Shown here: piece after piece, positions 25,624-33,002 of the stretch
How positions within the stretch are numbered: position 1 is the stretch's first letter
Layout of the letters: every line of letters begins with the position of its first letter
Source of the DNA: Bacteroidota bacterium
GTDB lineage: Bacteria; Bacteroidota; Bacteroidia; Cytophagales; Cyclobacteriaceae
Reading direction: 5' to 3'
NCBI GenBank assembly: GCA_016191555.1
Contig: JACPVX010000008.1
Coordinates: 1-64,000, forward strand
DNA: 64,000 nucleotides
The notes under the pieces: model-generated
Told to the model about the DNA's origin: nothing
The model's input: only the letters and a program-made list of their open reading frames with translations
Databases searched by the model: none
Position numbers and translations under genes: made by a program

Positions 25624-26355
25624 ATGAAAAAATCGATTACTCTTTCGGTCCCTCAGACTTGTGCTGAGCAGTGGAGCAATTTTACGCCTACCAGTCAGGG
25701 TGGCTGGTGTGGTTCATGCAAGAAAGAAGTGGTGGACTTTACTGCCATGAGCGATCAACAAATCATCGACTACTTTAGTAAATCTACCGCACACACCTGT
25801 GGACGCTTTCAGGCAAGTCAGTTGAAAACGTATTCTACCATGGCACCGGTTTCAGTGAGGCCGGAATGGATGTTTTTGAAAGCTGGAATGCTGGGCTTGT
25901 TTTTGGCGCTATTACCTACTCCATCATCAGCACTGCCACCCATTACCAAAATAGAATCATCACACCACTTCATGGGATTGGTTGATATCACTTCTCGGCA
26001 AGCCTGGCCACAGCCGGTGGTGCATGTAACCGGTAAGATTATTTCGGAAGAAGAGCGCCTCCCGATGGTTGGCGTAAACATCGCGCTGAAAGGGACCACC
26101 TTGGGAGCGGTGAGCAATGAGAAGGGTGAATTTGTATTTGAGCGCGAATTGCGCGAAGGCGATGTATTGGTATTTAGTTTTATTGGCTACAAAACATTCG
26201 AGCATACTGTTAGTGCTGCGTCTACTACCATTTCGGTGGTGATGCAACTCGACTTCGAAACCATTTTGGGTGAAGTAGTGGTAGGGAAGGTGTATGTAGA
26301 GCCACCTGCCACCGGATTTCAAAAATGGTGGGTAAAATTTAAGAATATCTTTTAA
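25624..26355 (+). CDS. Carboxypeptidase-like regulatory domain membrane protein
   Basis: 243 residues. The N-terminal ~70 residues (SVPQTCAEQWSNFTPTSQGG, then WCGSCKKEVVDFTAMSDQQI) are a cysteine-containing domain frequent in Bacteroidota, here with a CGSC pair. A hydrophobic segment (FLKAGMLGLFLALLPTPSSA) follows near residue 85. Residues ~140-220 are a CarboxypepD_reg-like beta sandwich: VTGKIISEEERLPMVGVNIA, TTLGAVSNEKGEFVF and VLVFSFIGYKTFE. That domain is the N-terminal module of SusC-type receptors but stands alone here. The CGSC pair suggests redox or metal binding (inference). Its stop codon overlaps the ATG of the transglutaminase-like gene. Confidence 0.78.
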   Translation: MKKSITLSVPQTCAEQWSNFTPTSQGGWCGSCKKEVVDFTAMSDQQIIDYFSKSTAHTCGRFQASQLKTYSTMAPVSVRPEWMFLKAGMLGLFLALLPTPSSALPPITKIESSHHFMGLVDITSRQAWPQPVVHVTGKIISEEERLPMVGVNIALKGTTLGAVSNEKGEFVFERELREGDVLVFSFIGYKTFEHTVSAASTTISVVMQLDFETILGEVVVGKVYVEPPATGFQKWWVKFKNIF

Positions 26356-27365
26356 TGAAGATTAGGTGTAGTTGGATGGGGGTGATAGGGGTCTGCCTCA
26401 CGGCAGGCCTCTTTGCACAATCGCCCGTGCACTCCACGCACAATTATCATTTGCCTGATAGCGTAGCGGCTCGTTATCTCAATCATTCGTTGGCGGATGC
26501 TCGCAGTCTGGCGTTGAAACTGACCGCACCATTTTCTACCGAGCATGAAAAATACAGGGCCATCTTCCGGTGGGTGTGTGCCAATATTCGCAGCGATTAT
26601 CAACTGTACGCAAAAGTGAAACAATTGCGGAAGCGCTACCAGTCCGACCCTGTATCATTGGCTATTTGGAATCAGAAGATCAATCATCAGATGTATGAAC
26701 AGTTGCGCGAAAAGCGTAGCACCGTATGTACCGGTTACGCCTATCTCATTCGTACACTCGCAGAGCATGCAGGCATTGCTTGTCAGCTGGTGGATGGTTA
26801 CGCACGCAGCAGCCAGGCAAACCTGGGAGGGCCTGGCATCCCTAACCATAGTTGGAATGCCGTTCGTATCGACAGCGTTTGGTACCTCAGCGATGCCACT
26901 TGGGCGAGTGGGCAAGTCTATGGTCAGGATGGATATTTTATTCCAAATTTTAATGAATCTTATTTCTTAGTATTGCCAGCAACATTTGTGCATAGCCATT
27001 ATCCTTTGGATACAGCACATCTATTTCTTTCCGATAAACCCGCCCTCACTGATTTTTTAAATGCACCACTGGTGTATGCAGCCAGTTACGATTATGCCCT
27101 TCATGCCGTGCAGCCCACTACATTTTTTATGATGGTCGATAAAGGCGAGAACGTACAGTTCAAGGTAAAGCAGGAGGGAGGCATTCCTATTCACAAGTTG
27201 GCATTGCATGTAAATGATGGCGAAGTAACCTCCATCGAAGCGGGTTGTGACGAAAATGAAAGTACATACAATCTCACCCATGCATTCACTTCTCGTGGAA
27301 TTGTGGCAGTGCACGTGGTTGCCGATGGGCGGCCGGTATTTAGTTATCGGATAAGGGTGAGGTAA
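26355..27365 (+). CDS. Secreted transglutaminase-like protein
   Basis: 336 residues with a signal peptide ending near TAGLFAQSP. The transglutaminase-like core (residues ~55-190) contains the papain-like triad: Cys in RSTVCTGYAYLIRTLAE, His in PNHSWNAVRID and Asp in WYLSDATWASG. It begins with FSTEHEKYRAIFRWVCANI, typical of the family. The C-terminal ~120 residues are a beta-rich domain. Bacterial members usually cleave or bind peptides and do not cross-link proteins. The start ATG overlaps the previous stop (TAATG), which indicates translational coupling with the CarboxypepD_reg protein. Confidence 0.87.
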   Translation: MKIRCSWMGVIGVCLTAGLFAQSPVHSTHNYHLPDSVAARYLNHSLADARSLALKLTAPFSTEHEKYRAIFRWVCANIRSDYQLYAKVKQLRKRYQSDPVSLAIWNQKINHQMYEQLREKRSTVCTGYAYLIRTLAEHAGIACQLVDGYARSSQANLGGPGIPNHSWNAVRIDSVWYLSDATWASGQVYGQDGYFIPNFNESYFLVLPATFVHSHYPLDTAHLFLSDKPALTDFLNAPLVYAASYDYALHAVQPTTFFMMVDKGENVQFKVKQEGGIPIHKLALHVNDGEVTSIEAGCDENESTYNLTHAFTSRGIVAVHVVADGRPVFSYRIRVR

Positions 27366-27415
27366 GCCGTCTCTTATTTCATGGCAATTTCCTTTTTATA
27401 TCGTTAGTCAATTAA

Positions 27416-27736
27416 CTATGCATAAACAGTAATCTTCATACGGAGGTCTCCGTAACCTTTAGAAATGACCAGTAAGGCGTTTAGCAGAGCTAAATGATTC
27501 TTGTTCAAAGCTGCAAAGCCTCTTGTGAGCCTTGCGAAGCTTCTTGTCAGGCATGCAAAGTCTTTTGTGAGGCGCGCAAAGTCTCTTGTGAGCCCTGCAA
27601 AGTCTCTTGTCAGGCGTGCAAAGTCTTTTGTTAGGCGTGCAAAGTCTCTTGTGAGGCGTGCAAAGTCTCTTGTCAGCCCTGCAAAGTCTCTTGTCAGCCC
27701 TGCAAAGCCTCTTGTGAGCCGTGCAAGCGAGTCCAT
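27416..27736 (-). CDS. Possible heptad-repeat protein from a minisatellite (uncertain)
   Basis: The minus-strand frame gives 106 residues: ten heptads of the type RLTRDFA/GLTRDFA followed by a non-repeat tail (LNKNHLALLNALLVISKGYG). Leu and Phe/Ala recur at fixed heptad positions, so the product could form an amphipathic helix. Against a real gene: the 21-bp repeat is also open in another minus frame (27459-27743) and a plus frame (27501-27779), as any stop-free period-21 repeat would be, and no promoter was recognised. It is listed because the tail lies outside the repeat and the frame is complete. Confidence 0.3.
   Translation of the reverse strand: MDSLARLTRGFAGLTRDFAGLTRDFARLTRDFARLTKDFARLTRDFAGLTRDFARLTKDFACLTRSFARLTRGFAALNKNHLALLNALLVISKGYGDLRMKITVYA
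27513..27722. repeat. Minisatellite, ten 21-bp units
   Basis: Ten consecutive units, each beginning GCAAAG or GCGAAG with consensus close to GCAAAGTCTCTTGTNAGSCN plus one base, run without gaps. Units 8 and 9 are identical and the others differ at a few fixed positions, mainly the GAGGC/CAGCC choice. A partial eleventh unit follows. The 591-nt gap between the transglutaminase-like and RDD genes holds this array and no confident gene. Confidence 0.95.
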
Positions 27737-27885
27737 TCAGCAATCTGTGTCAAAATATGATGACACAAAATGGATTTAGGGCGATTATTTGTTTGACGAA
27801 CGATTCGATTGTTAGGAGGTCTGAGTTTCAAGTCGCATTTTAGATAAGACGTAATAGGGCTTATTGCAGAAATAATTAGTTTTCC

Positions 27886-27893
27886 TATCTTCG
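27886..27893 (+). promoter_or_regulatory. Near-consensus -7 element before the first RDD gene
   Basis: TATCTTCG differs by one base from TAnnTTTG. A TTG lies at 27864-27866, 19 nt upstream. The leader to the ATG at 27957 would be about 60 nt. Confidence 0.3.
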
Positions 27894-27956
27894 TTTACCC
27901 TCATTGATTAACAGCATAATCCCATCAAAAACGTAATAAGACTAACTCGATTTTAA

Positions 27957-28562
27957 ATGACAACCAGAGATGAACAACTCAGATTCTGCAAAATTTGCAA
28001 GAATCAAAAGTTTGACTTTCAGCAAGGTATTATGTGTGGATTAACAGATAAACCGGCTGACTTTCAAGTGTCATGCCCATCTTTCGTTCAGGACAGTGCC
28101 ATTGTATTGAACGAGATAACCGATGAAAGTTATCAGGAAAATCACGTATCTATAAAAATTGCTAGTCAAGGCAAGCGTTTTGCTAACCATCTACTGGATA
28201 TTATTTTCTACTTGATCTTCACTTTCCTTTTTGGAATATTTCTTGGTGTTGTATTCGCAATTCTTGCACCTGATTTACTGACCATCTTTGAAGAAGATAA
28301 TCGATTGTTAAATTATTTGGTAACCATCATTGCCGGACTGATTTATTACACCGGTTTTGAATATTTAACAGGTAGAACCTTGGCGAAGTTTATAACGAAA
28401 ACCAGAGTGGTTACCATCAAGGGACAGAAACCTGAATTTGAAACAATATTCATTCGCTCTTTATGCCGCTTTATCCCCTTCGATGCACTTTCCTTCTTAG
28501 GGCAAGACGGTATTGGTTGGCATGATACCATATCTAAAACGAGGGTGATCGATGAATCGTAA
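27957..28562 (+). CDS. RDD family membrane protein with N-terminal cysteine motif
   Basis: 201 residues. The N-terminal ~45 residues carry FCKICKNQKFDFQQGIMCGL and CPSF, a short Cys-rich segment that may bind zinc. Residues ~65-195 are an RDD domain with helices YLIFTFLFGIFLGVVFAIL and NYLVTIIAGLIYYTGFEYL, then GRTLAKFITKTRVVT and a conserved-type SLCRFIPFDALSFL. RDD proteins are small integral membrane proteins, some implicated in ion transport, mostly of unknown function. A second RDD gene follows 81 nt downstream with its Cys motif at the opposite end. Confidence 0.82.
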   Translation: MTTRDEQLRFCKICKNQKFDFQQGIMCGLTDKPADFQVSCPSFVQDSAIVLNEITDESYQENHVSIKIASQGKRFANHLLDIIFYLIFTFLFGIFLGVVFAILAPDLLTIFEEDNRLLNYLVTIIAGLIYYTGFEYLTGRTLAKFITKTRVVTIKGQKPEFETIFIRSLCRFIPFDALSFLGQDGIGWHDTISKTRVIDES

Positions 28563-28643
28563 ATTGATCTTGAGAATGATGGAGTTGGAATCATGATGTT
28601 CACCTCTATTGTTTGAGCAAGATTGGTTGTATAAAACGGATGT

Positions 28644-29159
28644 ATGATAATTATACCCGGCAAGAAAAAGAACCTGTCCGCAAGGTATTATTCTAATATC
28701 TTGGATTATCTGATTGTACTTATCGTATCCGCGATTTATATTTTTTTAGCCGGAGACGCAGATGAGTTTGGAACCTATCACGTAAAGGGATTCAAAGCAC
28801 TGGTTCTTCCATTGATCTGGTTTGTTTACTTTCCGGTTTGTGAAGCAAGCTGGGGGCAAACCATCGGCAAGAAAGCATTTCACTTACATGTGGTTGATGT
28901 ACGCGGAAACGTACCCACCATTGTGCAAACTTTCCTGCGAAGATTACTAGATTCGTTCGAGATGATGTTTCTTGGAATTCCAGCATTGTTGGTCATCAAC
29001 CAATCCGATAAAAATCAACGAATTGGAGATATGATGGCAGGTACTACAGTGGTTCGGGTCGATGCGATTTGCAGACTCTGTGGATCGGAATTGGAACTCT
29101 CTCCGAAGGAAGTAATAAAGGATGTATTTGTATGCCCGATTTGTGAGGAATTGAATTAA
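28644..29159 (+). CDS. RDD family membrane protein with C-terminal zinc motif
   Basis: 171 residues. The RDD domain fills residues ~10-135: SARYYSNILDYLIVLIVSAI, ALVLPLIWFVYFPVCEASWG, QTIGKKAFHLHVVDVRG, LRRLLDSFEMMFLGIPALLV and NQRIGDMMAGTTVV. The C-terminus adds CRLCGSELEL and CPICEEL, four cysteines typical of a small zinc ribbon. It is the second of two RDD genes in tandem. The pair probably arose by duplication, but their cysteine motifs lie at opposite termini, which argues against a recent event. Confidence 0.83.
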   Translation: MIIIPGKKKNLSARYYSNILDYLIVLIVSAIYIFLAGDADEFGTYHVKGFKALVLPLIWFVYFPVCEASWGQTIGKKAFHLHVVDVRGNVPTIVQTFLRRLLDSFEMMFLGIPALLVINQSDKNQRIGDMMAGTTVVRVDAICRLCGSELELSPKEVIKDVFVCPICEELN

Positions 29160-29266
29160 GCGAAATGGTGTATGCAAAAGCGAAGAGGGTTTATCGCTAT
29201 GGGATCGGCAGTATGTATGAATGTTTTTTACGATCCCCACGTGGATGTTAAGGTAAGATAGAATGG

Positions 29267-29821
29267 ATGGCCGTTATGAACGATAAAGAGTTAACTCATC
29301 TCAGTAAATTTTTGAGCTTGGTACTAAGGCATCAACCAGAAACGATTGGTATTCAACTCGATCAACAAGGGTGGGTAGCCGTTCATGAGCTGCTGGAGAA
29401 ATCTGCTCGATACGGCACACCGATTGACCGAGCGACATTGGACGTGGTAGTCGAAAGTAATTCCAAAAAGCGATTTGCATTCAACGAAGCAGGAGATAAA
29501 ATCCGAGCGAGTCAGGGTCATTCTGTTTCCGTGGAGTTGGGTTATGAAAGTCAGCAACCACCGGATATTTTATATCATGGAACAGGAGAGAAGTCGGTTG
29601 CTTCCATTCTTTCCTCCGGGTTGGAGAAACGCAGGCGCCAGCATGTTCATCTGAGTAGGGACATAGAGACAGCCATGAAAGTAGGGCAACGACATGGCAA
29701 GCCAGTTATATTCAAAGTGCTTGCTCAGCAAATGCATGATGAAAAGTACCGTTTTTATATTTCAGACAATGGAGTTTGGTTAACCGATCATGTGCCGGTG
29801 AAGTACTTACTTGAGCTATAG
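29267..29821 (+). CDS. kptA: RNA 2'-phosphotransferase (Tpt1/KptA)
   Basis: 184 residues of the Tpt1/KptA family, which removes an internal RNA 2'-phosphate using NAD+ and releases ADP-ribose 1'',2''-cyclic phosphate and nicotinamide. The N-terminal winged-helix lobe starts LTHLSKFLSLVLRHQPETIG with the conserved SK..S..LRH and continues QQGWVAVHELLE. The C-terminal ADP-ribosyltransferase-like lobe has LYHGTGEKSVASILSSGL (H-G-T), RRRQHVHLS and VIFKVLAQQM. The catalytic Arg-His-Arg-Arg set appears present. Start at ATG 29267, or ATG 29276. Bacteria lack the yeast-type tRNA splicing that generates 2'-phosphates, so the physiological role is open. Confidence 0.93.
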   Translation: MAVMNDKELTHLSKFLSLVLRHQPETIGIQLDQQGWVAVHELLEKSARYGTPIDRATLDVVVESNSKKRFAFNEAGDKIRASQGHSVSVELGYESQQPPDILYHGTGEKSVASILSSGLEKRRRQHVHLSRDIETAMKVGQRHGKPVIFKVLAQQMHDEKYRFYISDNGVWLTDHVPVKYLLEL

Positions 29822-29865
29822 AATGAGAATAAGATTTAATAACTTCCGTCTTCAAAGCAGGGTTC

Positions 29866-30264
29866 ATGGATAAATTGTTTCGTTTTACATCGAAGGACTT
29901 TCAAGCTATATCGCTGGAAGATTGGCTGAATAGTAAACCGAAGGAATTACATAGCATTGCGATTACCTGGTTTGACGAAATTCGGAACTGTGGCCCGGAT
30001 GTCGAAATGATTTTTCATGACGGTCATCCCACCGGGTGTGTGGAGAACACACCTTTTGCCTATCTGGATGTGTTCACAGCGCATGCTAACGTAGGATTTT
30101 TCTATGGAGCTTTCTTTTACGATGAACATCAATTATTAGAAGGTACCGGCAAGCGAATGCGTCATATTAAAATCAAACCAGCGTTGCCGATCGAAGCGAA
30201 ATACCTAAAAGCATTTTTGAAAACAGCGTATTTAGATATCAAGAAACGATTGAATGAATCGTAA
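29866..30264 (+). CDS. DUF1801 domain protein
   Basis: 132 residues matching the DUF1801/YdhG-like alpha-beta family: LHSIAITWFDEIRNCGPDVE near residue 28, then MIFHDGHPTGCVENTPFAYL, and HANVGFFYGAFFYDEHQLLE, the NVGFF.G strand-turn typical of the family, with LEGTGKRMRHIKI near the end. The fold is small, cytoplasmic and uncharacterised; some relatives occur near metal or iron genes. It sits 44 nt after kptA on the same strand, but no functional link is evident. Confidence 0.8.
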   Translation: MDKLFRFTSKDFQAISLEDWLNSKPKELHSIAITWFDEIRNCGPDVEMIFHDGHPTGCVENTPFAYLDVFTAHANVGFFYGAFFYDEHQLLEGTGKRMRHIKIKPALPIEAKYLKAFLKTAYLDIKKRLNES

Positions 30265-30327
30265 TGAAATAAAATCTCGTGCATTTGCAAAATCAGTTAT
30301 TCGTTAATATTTATACTAAAACAAATC

Positions 30328-32985
30328 ATGCATTTACTAGTCGCAAATAGGTGGTTACTGGTTAGTTTGCTAATCATTCAGAGCATCAGCTTTTCGATAG
30401 CGCAAATACGGGGCAAGATTCTGGATGCGAAAAATGGAAAGCCTTTAGAAGGCGTAGAAGTATTCATTAATCAATCGGCCATCGCTGCTTCTTCTGATAA
30501 GGAGGGAGCCTTTCAATTGGCCGAAGAGATTCCACAGGGGTTTATCGATTTGATATTATTTAAAAAGGGATATCAGTTGTTTCAATCCTCCATACGCATT
30601 GAACCGGGCCGTATTTATAATCTCAATCTTTCGATGGAGCGGATCGATAAAAAGAATAAAGAACAGCTATCGCTGCAGCAACTTAATGATATTAAGACAA
30701 GTGCTTTTCGAAGCTTATCTGCTTCGCAGTTTAAAGTTATAAATAAGGATTTTGCTAATAACGGACGCAAGCAATCTGGTCCTTTGCAAGTTGAACTACC
30801 CTTGATCATTGAAAATTATTTTTTGGGTTATCGATTAACTATTTACGCTAATCCACTGACGTGGACCGCGTCATTTAACACTCCTATTCGATTTGAGTAT
30901 TTATCTGCCAATGGATTGAAGGAAGTAAAACTGAGAGAGCTGAATAGAAAAAAATCCTACAATGGTACTTTGCGACACTTTTTGAAAGCACTAAGTATGA
31001 ATAGACTCGGTGAGGAAGGTTATACAGTTACAACGAAGGAAGGATTATACCTAAAGCGCGACTCGCTGCTCGAGCCATCTTCCATCAAAGGATATTTTCG
31101 TTTACGGGCAGCGAAGGAGTTGATCATCAAATTTAAAAATGGCAATGCCACTGACGAGTCTGTTATCCGGTTGCCTAACCTCATTGATTTTAGTAACAGC
31201 GGTCGTTTACTCAATACCAATTCGATCAAAATAGAAGGATCGATGGCCAACGGAGACTTGGGAATGAGCTTGCCGATTGAGTATAAGGAATTGGAGAATG
31301 TGGATGATGAAATTGTAAACGCACTGGGTAGTATTTATGAAAGTGTTTATCTACACACCGATAAGCCTTATTATTATCCGGGTGAACCGATATGGTTTAA
31401 AGCTTACATGAATTACTACAACCAGGAATTGCGTAATTCGATCAGTAAATTGTTGTACGTAGAACTTATTAATCCCACGAAAGCCATTGTGCTTCGTAAA
31501 CAGTTGGCTTTGGATAGCGGATTTGCTTCCAACGATTTTATTCTTCCTGATACGTTGAAGCCCGGAACTTATTTTTTGCGATCGTACACCAACTCCATGC
31601 GAAACTTTGGAGATGAAAATCTGTTTGTTAAAGAACTACCTATCTTACCAAAAGTGGATAAAGTAGATTATGCCATTGCCCGTAAGTCGGCTTCAGTAAA
31701 TTCTAAATTGATAAAGATCTCTACTGACAAAGAGCTTTATAAAACACGCGATCGTGTTCAATTGAGTGTGCAAACATATGATAGCACCGGTCTGCCCATC
31801 GATGCAAACATGTCTATTTCAATTACAGATGCAACGCAAGTAGTCGATGTGCCTCTTCGCGACTCGATTGAACAACTCTTTCCCATTCAGCGGAGAAAGC
31901 TGACACAAGTCAATCAAATCTCGTATCCGGTTGAAACAGGTATTACCCTAGCGGGACATTTTTATAATAATAAAGGTAAGATCGAAAAGACTAAATTCGA
32001 CATCATTCAGTGGTCGAAGAATATTCCGCAGTTAAGCGAAACAAATGATCAGGGATTCTTTTGGCAGACGGGTTTTAAGTTTTATGACTCTGCCTATTTT
32101 CTTCTAAAATCGGATAAGGCGAGCAAAACTGCCTATGGCACGTTTAAGTTGGAACAATCTCCTGCAGCGACTCATTATTTGACCAGCCAGTATAGTTTAC
32201 CTGCTTTGTTTGTGGGCTCAGTGCAGCGCATTGTTTCCGCTTTTGAAGTTCCGAAAGGAGATAGTTTGTTGAATGTGGTGCAAATCAAAGGAAAGAAAAT
32301 TGATGAAGAGAAAGGTGCAGAAAATGTTAAAAGTACCTATGGCTCGTCTGATTTCATGCTTGCCGATAAAGATCTAAATTTAAACTATCCCAATTTATTG
32401 TATGCCCTTGTCGGTAAAGTACCCGGAATGACCGTAAACATCCCTGAAGAGAAAGTCTTTTTTACGCGTGCATCCGGAATGACTGTTAACAATCCCGGTG
32501 GTCCGATGGTAATGATTAATGATGTTCCGGTATCTCCCGGATCGAGTCCGGATGGTGGACCGGGAAATGCCGGCTCTGTCTTAGCGATGATTGACCCACG
32601 TACGGTAAAGTCAATTGGTTTTACTAAACGGATCAATGTGTTGTATGGTACACAAGGTGCGAATGGTGTCATTTCTGTCTATACTAAACAGGACATTTCA
32701 AGTTTTAATGCTCCGGCAAATTTTCAACGAGTGCAGGTGGCTGGCTTTAATCGGGAAAGACAATTATTATTTCCCGACTATACAACGAGTACTGAGACAT
32801 CTATTCCCGATTATCGGTCCACCATTTATTGGAACCCTCATTTCATTACCGATGAAAATGGAAGAGCCACCGTTTCCTTTTTCTCCGCTGATCTACCGGG
32901 AATCTATCATGTGGTAATCGAAGGAATTACCAGCGAGAATAAACCCATACACGCTGACTATTATTTTGAAGTGGAGAGCAGGTGA
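30328..32985 (+). CDS. Large surface protein with CarboxypepD_reg, MG-type and TonB-plug domains
   Basis: 885 residues with a signal peptide (LVSLLIIQSISFSIAQ). Residues ~20-95 are a CarboxypepD_reg-like domain (IRGKILDAKNGKPLEGVEVF). Residues ~330-440 resemble an MG2 domain of alpha-2-macroglobulins (YLHTDKPYYYPGEPIWFKAY; LPDTLKPGTYFLRSYTN). Residues ~690-790 are a TonB-receptor plug-like segment (LLYALVGKVPGMTV, GGPMVMINDVPV, LAMIDPRTVKSIGFTKRINV, YGTQGANGVISVYTK). The C-terminus (WNPHFITDENGRATVSFFSA) returns to an alpha-2-macroglobulin-like sandwich. No 22-strand barrel follows the plug, so it is not a complete receptor. This architecture is common in Bacteroidota and is probably periplasmic or surface-exposed; the ligand is unknown. 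Confidence 0.82.
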   Translation: MHLLVANRWLLVSLLIIQSISFSIAQIRGKILDAKNGKPLEGVEVFINQSAIAASSDKEGAFQLAEEIPQGFIDLILFKKGYQLFQSSIRIEPGRIYNLNLSMERIDKKNKEQLSLQQLNDIKTSAFRSLSASQFKVINKDFANNGRKQSGPLQVELPLIIENYFLGYRLTIYANPLTWTASFNTPIRFEYLSANGLKEVKLRELNRKKSYNGTLRHFLKALSMNRLGEEGYTVTTKEGLYLKRDSLLEPSSIKGYFRLRAAKELIIKFKNGNATDESVIRLPNLIDFSNSGRLLNTNSIKIEGSMANGDLGMSLPIEYKELENVDDEIVNALGSIYESVYLHTDKPYYYPGEPIWFKAYMNYYNQELRNSISKLLYVELINPTKAIVLRKQLALDSGFASNDFILPDTLKPGTYFLRSYTNSMRNFGDENLFVKELPILPKVDKVDYAIARKSASVNSKLIKISTDKELYKTRDRVQLSVQTYDSTGLPIDANMSISITDATQVVDVPLRDSIEQLFPIQRRKLTQVNQISYPVETGITLAGHFYNNKGKIEKTKFDIIQWSKNIPQLSETNDQGFFWQTGFKFYDSAYFLLKSDKASKTAYGTFKLEQSPAATHYLTSQYSLPALFVGSVQRIVSAFEVPKGDSLLNVVQIKGKKIDEEKGAENVKSTYGSSDFMLADKDLNLNYPNLLYALVGKVPGMTVNIPEEKVFFTRASGMTVNNPGGPMVMINDVPVSPGSSPDGGPGNAGSVLAMIDPRTVKSIGFTKRINVLYGTQGANGVISVYTKQDISSFNAPANFQRVQVAGFNRERQLLFPDYTTSTETSIPDYRSTIYWNPHFITDENGRATVSFFSADLPGIYHVVIEGITSENKPIHADYYFEVESR

Positions 32986-33002
32986 GGTCATAAAAGATAG
33001 GA

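Noticed and set aside
27513..27722. CRISPR array
   Set aside because: Units are contiguous 21-mers with no spacers, and no cas gene is present.
27501..27779. Plus-strand open frame through the minisatellite
   Set aside because: A stop-free repeat of period 21 is open in several frames by construction; this frame adds no unique domain.
30328..32985. Complete TonB-dependent receptor
   Set aside because: Plug-like motifs are present but the long beta-barrel expected after them is missing; only ~100 residues follow.
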